Source: Dryomyza anilis
Taxonomy: Eukaryota; Arthropoda; Insecta; Diptera; Dryomyzidae
Direction: 5' to 3'
DNA length: 64,000 nt
Assembly: GCA_951804985.1 (NCBI GenBank)
Contig: OX638130.1
Span: 78,486,583 to 78,550,582 of the forward strand
In this document: positions 33,604-44,738 of the stretch, piece after piece
Layout of the letters: every line of letters begins with the position of its first letter
Position numbering within the stretch: position 1 is the first letter of the stretch
The notes under the pieces: model-generated
The model's input: the letters and a program-made list of their open reading frames with translations, nothing else
What the model was told of the DNA's origin: nothing
The model's database searches: none
Position numbers and translations under genes: made by a program

Positions 33604-33988
33604 TGTTAAAGTCCCCATTTCATCAAATAAAATAAGACATTTAATAAATAACAACACTTACTTCATTTCCAGTTTATCCTTTTTATAACTTTTATTTCTT
33701 TTTACTGTTCAACTTGTGAACTCACTTCTTAATCTAATAACAACTCACTTAAAAACTAAATAACTATAGCTTATATACTAATACTTAATCTAAGTTTCAA
33801 TGCTACTTTTCCAGTGTCTTGCTGCTTCAGCCTAGAAATATAATTTTGGCCAATCACAGTGTGTCTTGCTGCTTTTGCCCAGAAGCATAATTTTAACCAA
33901 TCACAAGTTCCGTAAAGAACTCATGTTCGATCCGCAACTCGAGTTCTTAACGCTGACCGTGAAAGCAACTCTTGCATAATCAGCAACA
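33604..33988 (-). repeat. right LTR (5' LTR by orientation)
   Basis: On the minus strand it begins TGTTGCTGATTATGC and ends GGGACTTTAACA, next to the primer-binding site. The last 49 bp agree with the left LTR apart from a few bases; the middle is different and contains its own direct repeat (GTGTCTTGCTGCTT twice, near 33813 and 33861). Confidence 0.7.
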
Positions 33989-34007
33989 CGCGATGACATT
34001 GAACTGG

Positions 34008-34266
34008 CAAATCCATGATCGGGCCTAGTGATGATCAAAAATTTCTTGTTCTTACATCTTGTTCTTGCATTTTTTGCAAGAACAAGAGCGAGAACTAGAT
34101 CGAGATTTTCTTGTAAGAACAAGAGCAAGATAAGAAATGCAAGAACAAGAGCAAGTGCTAGACTAACACTGCAAGAAAAGCAAGATTCTTGCGTTTTTTT
34201 ATCATTTTAAATTATGTATTATGTTTTTAAGGTAATAATGAAATTCAAAATAATTCATGATATTAC
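34008..34266 (+). repeat. CAAGAAC-rich repeat, copy B1
   Basis: Matches 38061-38322 in the same orientation. Starts CAAATCCATG, then GGGCCTAGTGATGATCAAAA, followed by alternating TCTTGTTCTTG and CAAGAACAAGAGC blocks that can fold back, and ends ATTCATGATATTACT. Similar CAAGAGCAAG blocks follow TAGTGATGATCA in the tandem units (45478, 49265, 53100). Confidence 0.75.
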
Positions 34267-34267
34267 T

Positions 34268-35423
34268 TTATGAATGGCCCTATTCTCTCGAGAGCTAGCG
34301 ATACTTGTTTTATTTGAATATTTATTTAAACAAATATTCAAATAAAAGAAATATCGATAGCTCTCGAGAAGCTGGATATTTAATAAAATGAAAATAATAA
34401 AACAAAATTTTCTTAATTCATTAATTTATTTTGTAAGTATGATCTCGCTCATTAAAGTATTGTTCCGATTCGTTGTGATAATTAACTGTTGCATGCTATA
34501 TAGTTAATGAAATATTCATTGTGATTACGAATATTGTTTAATCTCTTAATGATCTTTACAATGTAATTCAATAAATTTATTCGTTGAAGTATAATCGGAT
34601 ATTGGTTATGACAATGAGCGGTTACATTGGACCAATTATAATGAAATATTTATTGTGAGAATATACTTTTTCATTGTCATTATGTACTTTTTTTGGTTAG
34701 TTGAGGAGCTCATTACCAAAACGTGTCATCCAGTTAAAAATCGAAAAAAAACGTTATTTATGTACTTTTGTTCGACTTTAGGTGTCGAATAAGTAAAAAT
34801 AAAATCAGGTCTCTATAGACCATTTGCAAATTTTATTTTCAAAACATTCTATTCTTCGAAAATATAATTTCCAAAACGATCTATATACTATTTTATACCC
34901 AAAACATTCTATTTGGAGAAAATTACATAACCAAAACGTGCTATAGAACGAATACGTATTATAATAAATAATATAAATAAGATACCACATACTTATTCGA
35001 TTTTAAAATAGTGAAGTACAAATATGCAACTATATATTCGTTATGTTACTATAGTTTCGTTCGTTCCGCTCTTTGAATCAAACATTTGTTTAATATTTTT
35101 GTTTTGCCAATTATTTTTTCTCTAAACGAGCGTACTCAACGTTTCGTTTGATACATGATGGGTAAATCGATTTCGATTTTAGTCGAAAATCGATTTTGTG
35201 ATTTTAAGATCGATTTTTTCGCTGTTGATTTTGCATGTTAAAAAATCAATCGAAATCGATTTTTCAGATCAAATAATCGATTTAAAAAAAATAATAAGAA
35301 ATATACGAATTGGTACAAATCTTATATTAATTTTGCTAATTCCTGTGGTTTTGGTTGTGTTCGATTTTGTTTTTCGTTATTATTTTTATTTTATATCAGT
35401 ATTATTTCACAAAATTCGACAAG
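34268..35423 (+). repeat. segmental duplication, copy A2
   Basis: Direct repeat of 17746-20136 without the mini-me-like copy and with deletions of about 300 bp and 65 bp. It supplies the uninterrupted sequence at the place where the gypsy LTR joins A1. Confidence 0.8.
34283..34380. repeat. long hairpin
   Basis: CTCTCGAGAGCTAGCGATA with TTTATTTGAATATTTATTTA pairs with the following AAATATTCAAATAAA and TATCGATAGCTCTCGAGA. The arms are about 40 bp. Confidence 0.7.
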
Positions 35424-37998
35424 ATCAAAAAAATAGATCCCACGAAAGTGCTATCGTTATGTGGAAGCACTACTACTTAAGCAGCACTGATGATCATCAT
35501 TCATAGCATAGCAATTCCAGACGATGAATTTAAAAAACTCATATTCACACAAAAAGCAGTTAGATGTGGACTCTTAATGCGAAGAAATCGATGATATACA
35601 TAGATTTGAAAGTAGAATAGTTAAAAAAACAACTCACAGGCAATTAAAGTATATTTAATGTACAAAATTTCAAACAAAGTCGACTTTATTTCGTTTATTG
35701 TTTAGACTTTATGTTGTTATGTCTTTTTTTAATAAGAGATTCCTCTCTATCATAAAACCGTTTGGGCAGAAAATGCAGGCCAAGACTCGTAAATTCAAAA
35801 AGTCTATTTGGCAATTATTTTCTAAATGCGGGTGCATACACAGACAAAATTTTGTCCATAATTGGAATGAACGCCGTTAATTCCGACATCGTTCATAATA
35901 TATATGGAAAAAATCATTCTATTTATGAACTATTTTTCCTATATACGAATCGCACAATTTGAGCGAAATTGATGTAATAAACGCGTTCGTAAATAAACCA
36001 CGTGCAATTTAGCCGAGCATAAGTCTCTGAAAATGAAATGAATAACGGCTCTTAATTTTTTATCACATTTTTTTAATGCGGTGACCTAAGGTCTTTCAAA
36101 ATTGTATTTAATTCATCATTCAATCAATTTTCGTCGAATTCTATTTCAAAACAAAAATTCAACATACATTTCTAAATTAGAGCAAACAAATGTCAGAATT
36201 AATTAAGAAAAAGTAATAGATTAGATAAATTCCCTTTGAAATTTTGGAAAAATGTTGCAACACTGAAGTTCGCTCAGAACGGTTGTCGTTGAACATTGCG
36301 AATAAAATTTGATCTATCGCAGCGGCGAACTCCCGACGGCAAATTTTGTTTTTGTTTTGCTTATTCGTTGACGGTGCCGCATTCATTCTGTTCAGACAGT
36401 AAAGACGATACTGAAAAATAAACCAGTTGGGAAGGTTAGATCACATGGGAAATTTTAAAGTAGGTGTAATTCTGATAGTTAGGATTATCAAAATTATAGT
36501 CGGTCTAAGCCGACTATAAATACCCTACACATATGTGTGGTTACCATTCAAAGTGATATATAGGTCACCAGGGTATACGAATCCTGAAAATAACTACAAA
36601 CATTTAATCGCTGAAGAATTTCCATTCATTTGATACCCATATTTACAAATGTGTAGGTGTACCGAATTTCGATTTTTTTTTTTGTGAACCACAAGTCTTT
36701 GTGCCGGAAAACATTATTATAATGTATTTGAGCATGATATCAATATATATTTGACCAAAAAAGTTTACCTAAGCACGTATACATAAAAATTGATCTTTAT
36801 ATGAACATTTTATATGAGGTATTTGAACATAAGTGGTCGGATCATAGGTCACAATGGACCGATCTCGCACATACAGCGTAGGTATATTAGTAATCTAAGT
36901 TATAAGTTTCATTTATCTAGCTCTTCTATTTTAAAAGTCTTAGGGATTTCAACAGACAGACAGACGGACAGACAGACAGACGGACAGACAGACAGACAGA
37001 CAGACGGACAGACAGACGGACAGACGGACATCGCTAAATCGACTCAGGAGGTCATGCTGATCAAGAATATATATACTTTTCCATACCGGAGATGCTTCCT
37101 TCTGGGTGTTACAAACGGCGTACCAAACTGAATATACCCTTTCACTCTTAGTGCAGGGTATAAAAACCTAACATTTTGACCATTCTAACAAATAGATATT
37201 TTTAGTTACTGACGCGTCATGCCGCATGACGGTCAGAGATTATTTTGACTTCTCGTCGTCACTCGTCCATAGTCGAAGATGTCAGATACAGTTCTTAGTT
37301 TTTTATTCGTATGTCATTTCGTACTTAAAGAGCAAATCATTTCCTTTGGAGTTTACAACTCCAAAGAAACGTGCGCCGCAGTCTAATGAATAATCTTAAA
37401 AAATAAGGTCTGTGAAGCACTTTTGAAGCGGTAAATAGCTTCAAACGTGCTACAAAAGTCGCTTCAAAAAGATAAAATATAGAAAACAATGCATTAGGCA
37501 GCAACAGCAGGAGTAGATATAAAATAAAATGTAAGTAGTTAACAAAAAAAAAATTAAAATAATAAAATTTAAAAAGTAATATAATAAAATTGAATAAAAA
37601 AATACGAGAAAACAGAAAAATAGTTTATTTATATTTTTAAATAGTTTATAGTTCATAAATATCATGAATTTTTTCATAAATTACGGTTTTATGAACGATT
37701 CATAAATTCGATAAATTTGGTCATTGGAAAATTAATAAAATTGATGAACAAATCCATAAATAGTATGAACATTTTTTTTTTAAAGAATAAATTGAATTGC
37801 ATACATTTAATTTATAAATTTTAATTTAACAAACTGGTAGTTTATGTTATTATTTCTTTATTTTTATTTTAAACACATTTATTTAAAAAAAAGTCGAAAA
37901 TCGATTTTTTGCTCCGATTAATCGATTTCAAAAATCGAATTGAAAATAGTTGATCAAAGAGTCGATAATCCATTTTTAACTTTGCGTACCCATCACTA
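35159..37998. mobile_element. hAT-like element with AATCGATTTT subterminal repeats
   Basis: The left end TGATGGGTAAATCG and the right end CGTACCCATCACTA share an AGTGATGGGTA-type terminal repeat (the left end has lost two or three bases; the A1 copy at 19113 is intact). ACATGA occurs on both sides (35153-35158 and 37999-38004). AATCGATTTT and TCGATT motifs cluster within 130 bp of each end. Frames at 35198-35506 and 35698-35880 show no hAT transposase signature that I can recognise. A mini-me-like copy (M2) is nested at 36421. Confidence 0.55.
36421..37165 (+). mobile_element. mini-me/DINE-1-like repeat, copy M2
   Basis: Nearly identical to M1 from AACCAGTTGGGAAGG to AGTGCAGGGTATAAAAA. It differs in the microsatellite (36955-37029) and in a short deletion near 36868. 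Very recent relative to the other copies. Confidence 0.75.
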
Positions 37999-38060
37999 AC
38001 ATGAATCAAAAATTGTAGTCACGATTTTCAACCGATATTCAAACAAATCGTTGTCACTGA

Positions 38061-38322
38061 CAAATCCATGTTTGGGCCTAGTGATGATCAAAAATTTCTT
38101 GTTCTTACATCTTGTTCTTGCATTTTTTGCAAGAACAAGAGCGAGAACTAGATCGAGATTTTCTTGCAAGAACAAGAGCAAGATAAGAAATGCAAGAACA
38201 AGAGCAAGTGCCAGACTAACACTGCAAGAAAAGCAAGACTCTTGCGTTTTTTTTTATCATTTTAAAGTATGTATTATGTTTTTAAGGTAATAATGAAATT
38301 CAAAATAATTCATGATATTACT
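38061..38322 (+). repeat. CAAGAAC-rich repeat, copy B2
   Basis: Second direct copy of the block at 34008-34266, ending in CATGATATTACT. With A1/A2 it suggests that a larger A-B segment was duplicated. Confidence 0.7.
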
Positions 38323-38597
38323 AAATATTGAACAACAAGTAACAATGGAAAGCGTGCAAAATGTTTATGAACGTGAACATTAATGAAGATTTCTGTTATT
38401 GTTGTTTTTTTCGAAGCTAATGAATAATCTTAAAAATAAGGTCTGTGAAGCACTTTTGAAGCTGTAAATAGCTTCAAACGTGCCTCAAAAGTCGCTTCAA
38501 AAAGATAAAATATAGAAAACAATTTTGTTTTTCTTTTCTTCGCTATGCTAGTTCGTACATCGATTGTGCATATGCACTGTGCTATTCACATTATTAT
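38323..38597. other. no gene; related to the tandem units
   Basis: Includes a repeat of GAATAATCTTAAAAA and GTCTGTGAAGCACTTTTGAAG, also present near 37388-37430. Near 38565-38590 it shares GCATATGCACTGTGCTAT in reverse with the tandem units (46759). Confidence 0.4.
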
Positions 38598-39339
38598 TAT
38601 ACCCTACACTAAGAGTGAAAGGGTATATTCAGTTTGGTACGCCGTTTGTAACACCCAGAAGGAAGCATCTCCGGTATGGAAAAGTATATATATTCTTGAT
38701 CAGCATGACCTCCTGAGTCGATTTAGCGATGTCCGTCTGTCCGTCTGTCTGTCTGTCCGTCTGTCTGTCCGTCTGTCTGTCCGTCTGTCTGTTGAAATCC
38801 CTAAGACTTTTAAAATAGAAGAGCTAGATAAATGAAACTTATAACTTAGATTACTAATATACCTACGCTGTATGTGCGAGATCGGTCCATTGGCGAGATC
38901 GGTCCATTGTGACCTATGATCCGACCACTTATGTTCAAATACCTCATATAAAATGTTCATATAAAGATCAATTTTTATGTATACGTGCTTAGGTAAACTT
39001 TTTTGGTCAAATATATATTGATATCATGCTCAAATACATTATAATAATGTTTTCCGGCAAAAAGACTTGTGGTCACAAAAAAAAAAATCGAAATTCGGTA
39101 CACCTACACATTTGTAAATATGGGTATCAAATGAATGGAAATTCTTCAGCGATTAAATGTTTGTAGTTATTTTCAGGATTCGTATATCCTGGTGACCTAT
39201 ATATCACTTTGAATGGTAACCACAGATATGTGTAGGGTATTTATAGTCGGCTTAGACCGACTATAATTTTGATAATCCTAACTATCAGAATTACACCTAC
39301 TTTAAAATTTCCCATGTGATCTAACCTTCCCAACTGGTT
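38598..39339 (-). mobile_element. mini-me/DINE-1-like repeat, copy M3
   Basis: Reverse orientation: starts TATACCCTACACTAAGAGTG and ends CCTTCCCAACTGGTT. Contains a TCCGTCTGTCTGTCCG microsatellite (38730-38791) and a short local duplication of GCGAGATCGGTCCATT (38876 and 38893). Confidence 0.75.
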
Positions 39340-39700
39340 TGTTGTTGCACTTTCAAATGAATCAGCGGATTTGTAAAAAAAAACAACAACACGAAAAGCA
39401 ATATCAGCTAAATGAGGTACACTGTACGCACATAGAACTTAACTTAAGAAAAACTTCATGATTTTACAATTAACAAAGAAACTATGAATAAAAGTAATAG
39501 AATTTTTGGCGGGACATTTTTTGTAACACAAAGAAAACTCGTTGTTGTTGCCAACTAGATAGCTGTACTAGATACATACATGTAGTGTGGTGCCATGCGA
39601 TTGTCTGTTGTCATGCGTTTGTCTCTTGTCATGCGTCTGTTTGTTGCCATGCGATGATACAGGATAGCAACGAAGAGTTGCCGTTGTGAAAGTGTGTGTA
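39340..39700. other. relative of tandem-unit DNA, no gene
   Basis: 39340-39490 matches the tandem units (46530-46740) in the same orientation (TTGTTGCACTTTCAAA and ATCAGCGGATTTGTAAAAAA). 39500-39690 matches them in reverse (GTGTGGTGCCATGCGATTGT and CAACTAGATAGCTG). This is an older rearranged copy. Confidence 0.55.
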
Positions 39701-41102
39701 TAGGGATGCCAATCCAGGACTATTTTTCAATCCCGAAATTTCGGGACTAAAAAATTTGAATCCCGGGATCCCGGGATTTGAAAAAAAATCGCAAAGGCTT
39801 AAAATAACCATATCTATGTTTGAATAATTAACAATTATATTACTTAAGGCTCAAACAAAACTCATATATTCATATGCATCCAAATATATATAGTATCCAA
39901 AATACAAAATCCGCGATATATAAACCCCAGTTGATCATCAATCATTTTTTTAAATACTTTTTATTGAAAAATAATTTTTAATACAATTATAAAGTTTTTT
40001 TTTAATTGGGATATTGGTTTTTGGTGGAAAACAGTATTTTATAAAAAATTAAAAAAAAAAATAGTTTATAGTGGACACATTTTATGTGATTTTTAATAAA
40101 TAACAATTTTAAAAAATTCCTCCTTGGAGTTCCTGGACTGATTTCAACAACGTGCGATATATTTGATAGGGGATGAAAATATCTCATCGTCTATTGGTTC
40201 TCTTGAGCACCGAAGGACCGTTATGTGTGTAATCCGGTTTTAATGGTATTACAACGGTAAGTGTTCGAGTGAAATACATGGCCTGATTCCACCAGATCGT
40301 GTGTTTTCTCGTTCTACTCGGGCATCAAACCAAGCCCACCCCTTCGTAGTCCACTCGACTCTCAACAGAACCACGCTTTATAGAGAGAATTCGTTCTTCA
40401 GTCGCACGACACGTTTGTGGAACAATCTCCCTGCGCTCGTTTTTCCCGACATTTTTGAATGCATCAAACCAAGCCCACCCCTTCGTAGTTCACTCGACAC
40501 TCAACAGAACCACGCATTATAGAGAGAATTCTTTCTTCAGTCACACGACACGTTTGTGGAACAATCTCCCTGCGTCCGTTTTTCCCGACATTTTTGATAT
40601 TGGCAAGTTCAAAACAAACATTCACCGACCCTACTACATCTTTCCCCCTCCATTTAACCTATCACCCCTTCTTACGATCAACACTGTGCATTGCATGAAT
40701 AGAGGGAATCCCTGAGCGTTGGTTAATTTGTAAAAAAAATATTTACTATTTTTAAGTACTTTATGTATTTCGAACCGAAAGATTATAATAATTATTAGTC
40801 GAAAACGTCGTAATTTTTAACAATTGTGTATTTGTTAAAAGTCAAAAAGCATGTAATTCGTTATTATTGACGTCAGTGTTTTAATATTACAGTCCATTAA
40901 ATGTTGGATTTACTTTTTCAAGAAATGTGTATAAACACATTGAAAGACTTTTGAATAAACTATTAAAAATTAATCTACTAGCTTTTTTTGTAATCCCGAA
41001 AATTCCGGGATTTAACGATAATCCCGGAATCAGTTTTTCGGGACTGATTTAACTGAAATCCAGGGATCCCGAAATCCCGGGATCCTTGGATTGACATCCC
41101 TA
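39701..41102. mobile_element. hAT-like element rich in CCCGGGAT motifs
   Basis: Terminal repeats TAGGGATGCCAATCC (left) and, reversed from the right, TAGGGATGTCAATCC differ by one base. GTGTA flanks both sides (39696-39700 and 41103-41107). The related tandem-unit DNA near 46315 carries the uninterrupted sequence (TTTGTGTATACGAATCG in reverse). Both ends hold repeats of ATCCCGGGAT and TTCGGGA, likely subterminal binding motifs. No transposase. A 5-bp duplication is unusual for hAT (normally 8 bp), so the class is inferred from the terminus only. Confidence 0.65.
40118..40738 (+). pseudogene. LINE copy C, 3' fragment with internal duplication
   Basis: Only the last part of the LINE remains, from CTCCTTGGAGTTCCTGGA (matching 25542 in copy B) to the 3' end GAGCGTTGGTTAATTTGTAA and an A run. 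The segment starting GCATCAAACCAAGCCCACCC occurs twice, at 40322 and 40461, giving a 139-bp tandem duplication inside the LINE. It is nested in the element at 39701-41102. Confidence 0.85.
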
Positions 41103-41794
41103 GTGTATACACATTGTAATTCGTAGTGTTGTATTCTATTCTTTTTGTTACCCTTCAAGATATTATTTGTGTTCTCTTGACACATGGAATGTGTAGCATA
41201 CGGATTTTTGAATCTCTGACGAAAACAAAAATATGCCTATACGAAATATTCTTTATGTTTCGTATAGGAATGTTCATTTTATTATGACCTTGAGATTTTG
41301 AATTGTCTCGTCAACATCACTTGATTTATACAATTATTTTTATTAGTTAATTCTTGTTAAAATATAATTAAAATTATTATGTAATTTGGATTTTTTTTGT
41401 GTAAGTAAATAATTTATTTTTTGTTGAAGAAATTGAAAATATGGAAAATAAGTAACTTAAATGCAATTAGTGTTCTAATTCTATTCGTTTCCATAATGAA
41501 TATGCAGTTTAAAATATTTGTCTTCGCCATTTTCCTTTCTTGTAGTAGAAAAATGTCAAAATACCTCAAAAGTTTTGCTGAAAATGTGCAAGAACTCAGG
41601 ATGTTTGCTATCAGTCAACTGTAAATATCTCAATTTTCATTGCTGTTGTGGCAAACATCTCGCAACTATCTGCTTATATGCCAGATTTAAAAATTATTAA
41701 GAGTTTTGCTGCAACTAAATTGAAACTTATGGGATGTTTGAATATTTGCTACAATGCGTTAATTTAAACAGATAGTTGCAGCAAGACTTTCATA
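41103..41794. other. inverted relative of tandem-unit DNA, no gene
   Basis: 41270-41470 is the reverse complement of part of the tandem units (near 45700-45900), for example ATTTTGAATTGTCTCGTCAA and TGAAAATATGGAAAATAAGT. It continues the rearranged copy begun at 39340 on the other side of the hAT-like insert. 41755-41793 shares AATTTAAACAGATAGTTGCA with 2805-2850. Confidence 0.5.
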
Positions 41795-43904
41795 CACGGA
41801 TAGAAAAGATTTGTTTGGATATGTTTGATTGTAATTAAAAAGAAATACGAAATTACCATACATGTATTAGGAATGAAGTGTAATTAAATTATAATCGAAA
41901 TTGAATCTATTTTTGTTCACGTATAAACATTATTATATTGTCCAGCAGAATCTGTCAAATTTACCATAAATATGTTACAATACCAACATAAAATTTAAAT
42001 TGCATTTGAATAAACTATTTCTTTGCTATTTACTTGGTTAAAACTATGTCTCGAAACACAGAAAATGCTAATCAAATCTAAATACAACGTATGTTCGCAA
42101 CGCTCGTCTGACGAAGTTGGCAACGTTGTGCAGCATTTCTACCTACGCCATCTTTTGCCAGTTTGAACATATTGATGTTTAAAAACAAACAAAAAAGAAA
42201 TTGGATTTAAATAAATGTATTCTTGCAACATTCTTCTTGTATACGAAGTTGGCACTCGTTGAGCAGAATGTTCCACCTACGTCTCTTTTGTCGTCGTTTG
42301 AAGTATGTATAGGGTCATTTTAAACGTACTGATGTTTGAAAACAACAACCAAATGGGAAGGTAAGATCACATGGGAAATTTTAAAGTAGGTGTAATTATG
42401 ATAGTTAGGATTATCAAAATTATAGTCGGTCCAAGCCGATTATAAATACCCTACACATATGTGTGGTTACCATTCAAAGTGATATATAGGTCACCAGGCT
42501 ATACGAATCCTGAAAATAACTACAAACATTCAATCGCTGAAGAATTTCCATTCATTTGATACCCATATTTACAAATGGGTAGGTGTACCGAATTTCGATT
42601 TTTTTTTTGTGAACCATAAGTCTTTTCGTCGGAAAACATTATTATCATGTATTTGAGCATGATGTCAATATATATTTGACCAAAAAAGTTTACCTAAGCA
42701 CGTACACATAAAAATTGATCTTTATATGTACATTTTATATGATATCGCACATACAGCGTAGGTATATTAGTAATCTAAGTTATAAGTTTCATTTATCTAG
42801 CTCATCAATTTTAAAAGTAGTAGGGATTTCAACAGACAGACGGACAGACAGACGGACAGACAGACGAACAGACGGACATCGCTCAGGAGGTCATGCTGAT
42901 CAAGAATATATATACTTTTCCATACCGGAGATGCTTCCTTCTGGGTGTTACAAACGGCGTACCAAACTAAATATACCCTTTCACTCTTAGTGTAGGGTAT
43001 AAAAAATGAATTCTTGTATATAAAGTTGATACTCGGTGATCGGCATTTTCTGCGTACGTGTCCTTTGTTGTTTGTTGAGAAAACGTGTTCGCGTCGGTAA
43101 TAATTTTGTTATTTGTAAATTAAATAAATATATAAATTTTGTTACAAAAAGTACAAATAGTAACAGAGTATAATATAGTGCAGTATATAATTTCTGAAAC
43201 TAATGTGAAAAAACCAGAAATAAAAATCTGTGTTTCGATTTTCAAACAGAATTTGACATGTTTTTTACAAAAGCCTCCGTGAATTCCTTGCACCCGCTAT
43301 GTGCTGTACTGAGACCAACTGTAACTGTACCAAATATAAAGCGAGCCTGGATCGTCTGGTTTAGCGTCTGCTGGTGCAATTGTGCATTCATTGATGCTGT
43401 CACTTGTACTTGCAGTTTTAAACCAATTATTTATTTATGCATTTAAAAATTTGTATATAAATTCAAAAAATATTTTATTTTATTTTCCGAATTTTTTCCA
43501 AAAATATTTAAATATGTTTCTATGCCAACATACTACTTTTTGAACTGAAACAACTGATTGTTTCATTGAAAACATATTTATATTTAGGTCGTTCAAAATC
43601 ATGTTTTATTTTGAACATATTTATGTTTCGGTTCAAATATTTATTTTATTTGGATGTAGTAATTATTATGTTTTCATTAGAACATACTCCATTTCAAGGG
43701 GCAACATTATATTATAGGGGATATTATAAGGGGATATTATAATGTAAGTCAGAGCTCATTACAACACTACAATTCAAGTCTCAATACAAGCCTGTTTACA
43801 AATGATTTATCAGTCAATTATATATTATGTTTACATAAAATTCCAAACATACATGTTAATGCCTGCAAAATTATGTTTGGGAAAGCACTTTTTTTTGCAG
43901 CGTG
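41795..43904 (+). mobile_element. Tc1/mariner-like non-autonomous element, copy 2
   Basis: Same ends as copy 1 (CACGGATAGAAAAG and TTTTTTGCAGCGTG), each bordered by TA (41793-41794 and 43905-43906). It carries two extra inserts: the mini-me-like copy M4 at 42347-43005, and about 160 bp of GC-richer sequence at 43273-43440 not present in copy 1. Confidence 0.6.
42347..43005 (+). mobile_element. mini-me/DINE-1-like repeat, copy M4
   Basis: From AACCAAATGGGAAGGTAAGA to AGTGTAGGGTATAAAAAA, with a short CAGACGGACAGA tract (42833-42879) and an internal deletion relative to M1 near 42740. Nested in the Tc1/mariner-like copy 2. Confidence 0.75.
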
Positions 43905-44208
43905 TAAACATATCCACTTGTCTTTCGGTAAATCGAATACTTTTGCAGGTGCAACAACAAACATATGCGAATCCAACAACACAGCATCGAAGCTCGTGAA
44001 CGAATATTCGCGACAATACAATAAACAATATTTGTGGCTGTTACTATACAACAAGGAGTTTATGTAGACGGATTGCCGATGGTATTGCTGCAAGTTGGTC
44101 AACCTTTGTCGTTCTGGTAAAGGGTGTGTGAGTTTGCACTACCATTCAACTTAATTTATTTTTGTTGTAATTGTCGCTGAAAAAGGTGATTTTGTTTAGA
44201 AGAACGGT

Positions 44209-44312
44209 GAATATTTACTAAGGTCCACAACACTTAGACAGATTGTATCCATTGTTCTGTGGCTCTATTCTCTACGTTTTGTGATTAATACCGCCCATTT
44301 TCTAAGCCCAAT
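44209..44312 (-). mobile_element. degraded SINE copy, body only
   Basis: In reverse, this matches the body of the SINE at 5822-6019: TGAATATTTACTAAGGTCC, CAGATTGTATCCATTGTTCTG and TCTATTCTCTAC. The tRNA-like head and poly(A) are lost or too diverged. It shows that the SINE is a family and not a single event. Confidence 0.55.
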
Positions 44313-44583
44313 ACATTTAGCAAGTCCAGTTTGCATACTTCTAGTCAACTGAGGTGGTTATAGAACTGTTATAGGTATTATTTTAACCGGTAACATTTTC
44401 AAGTAGATGAAATTAAAAGTACCATAGAAACACTTACTAAAAAAAAGTTAACAAGTAATACAATACATACGGTGGTCTTCGGTAAGTGTACAATAATCAA
44501 AATCATCATGAAGTGTACGCAATATAAACTGCCGTATGGATTCCGACACAATTATCCCTTTATGCTCTACTTATGTAATTCCT

Positions 44584-44738
44584 AGGGGCGAGTTTACACG
44601 ATAGAGAAAATAGCTAGAGATAGAGCAAAAAATCTCATAGAGATGTGTAAACACTACATAGAGCTCCTCTGTAGAGAGCTCTACGGTAGATTTTTGGCTC
44701 TATCTCTAGCTAATTTCTCTATCGTGTATTCCAGCCTT
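44584..44738. mobile_element. small hairpin MITE
   Basis: The left arm TTTACACGATAGAGAAAATA with GCTAGAGATAGAGC and the right arm GCTCTATCTCTAGC with TAATTTCTCTATCGTGTA form nearly complete inverted repeats over about 155 bp, with GAGCTCCTCTGTAGAGAGCTC at the centre. The outermost 15 bp pair less well (GGGGCGAG against CCAGCCT), so the exact ends and target duplication are open. Confidence 0.7.

Larger units (their letters stand above)
20137..33988 (-). mobile_element. composite gypsy-like LTR retrotransposon
   Basis: On the minus strand, from right to left: LTR (33988-33604), primer-binding site, gag, protease, RT, RNase H, integrase, about 3 kb of degenerate DNA, polypurine tract, LTR (20496-20137). 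A LINE (about 22540-26026) and a Helitron (28164-29402) are nested inside. Without them the element is about 9.1 kb. All coding parts are frameshifted. The two LTRs share TGTT...AACA ends and about 49 bp at one end but differ in the middle, and the flanks (GACAAG and CGCGAT) do not form a target duplication. It is therefore either one element rearranged by recombination between two related copies, or two partial elements side by side. Confidence 0.75.

Noticed and set aside
43818..44102. 94-codon minus-strand frame with a plus-strand partner (43873-44067)
   Set aside because: No domain, overlaps the end of a Tc1/mariner-like element, and both strands are open by chance. A possible acceptor site (TTTGCAG before GTGCAACAACA) was noted, but no donor or homologue.
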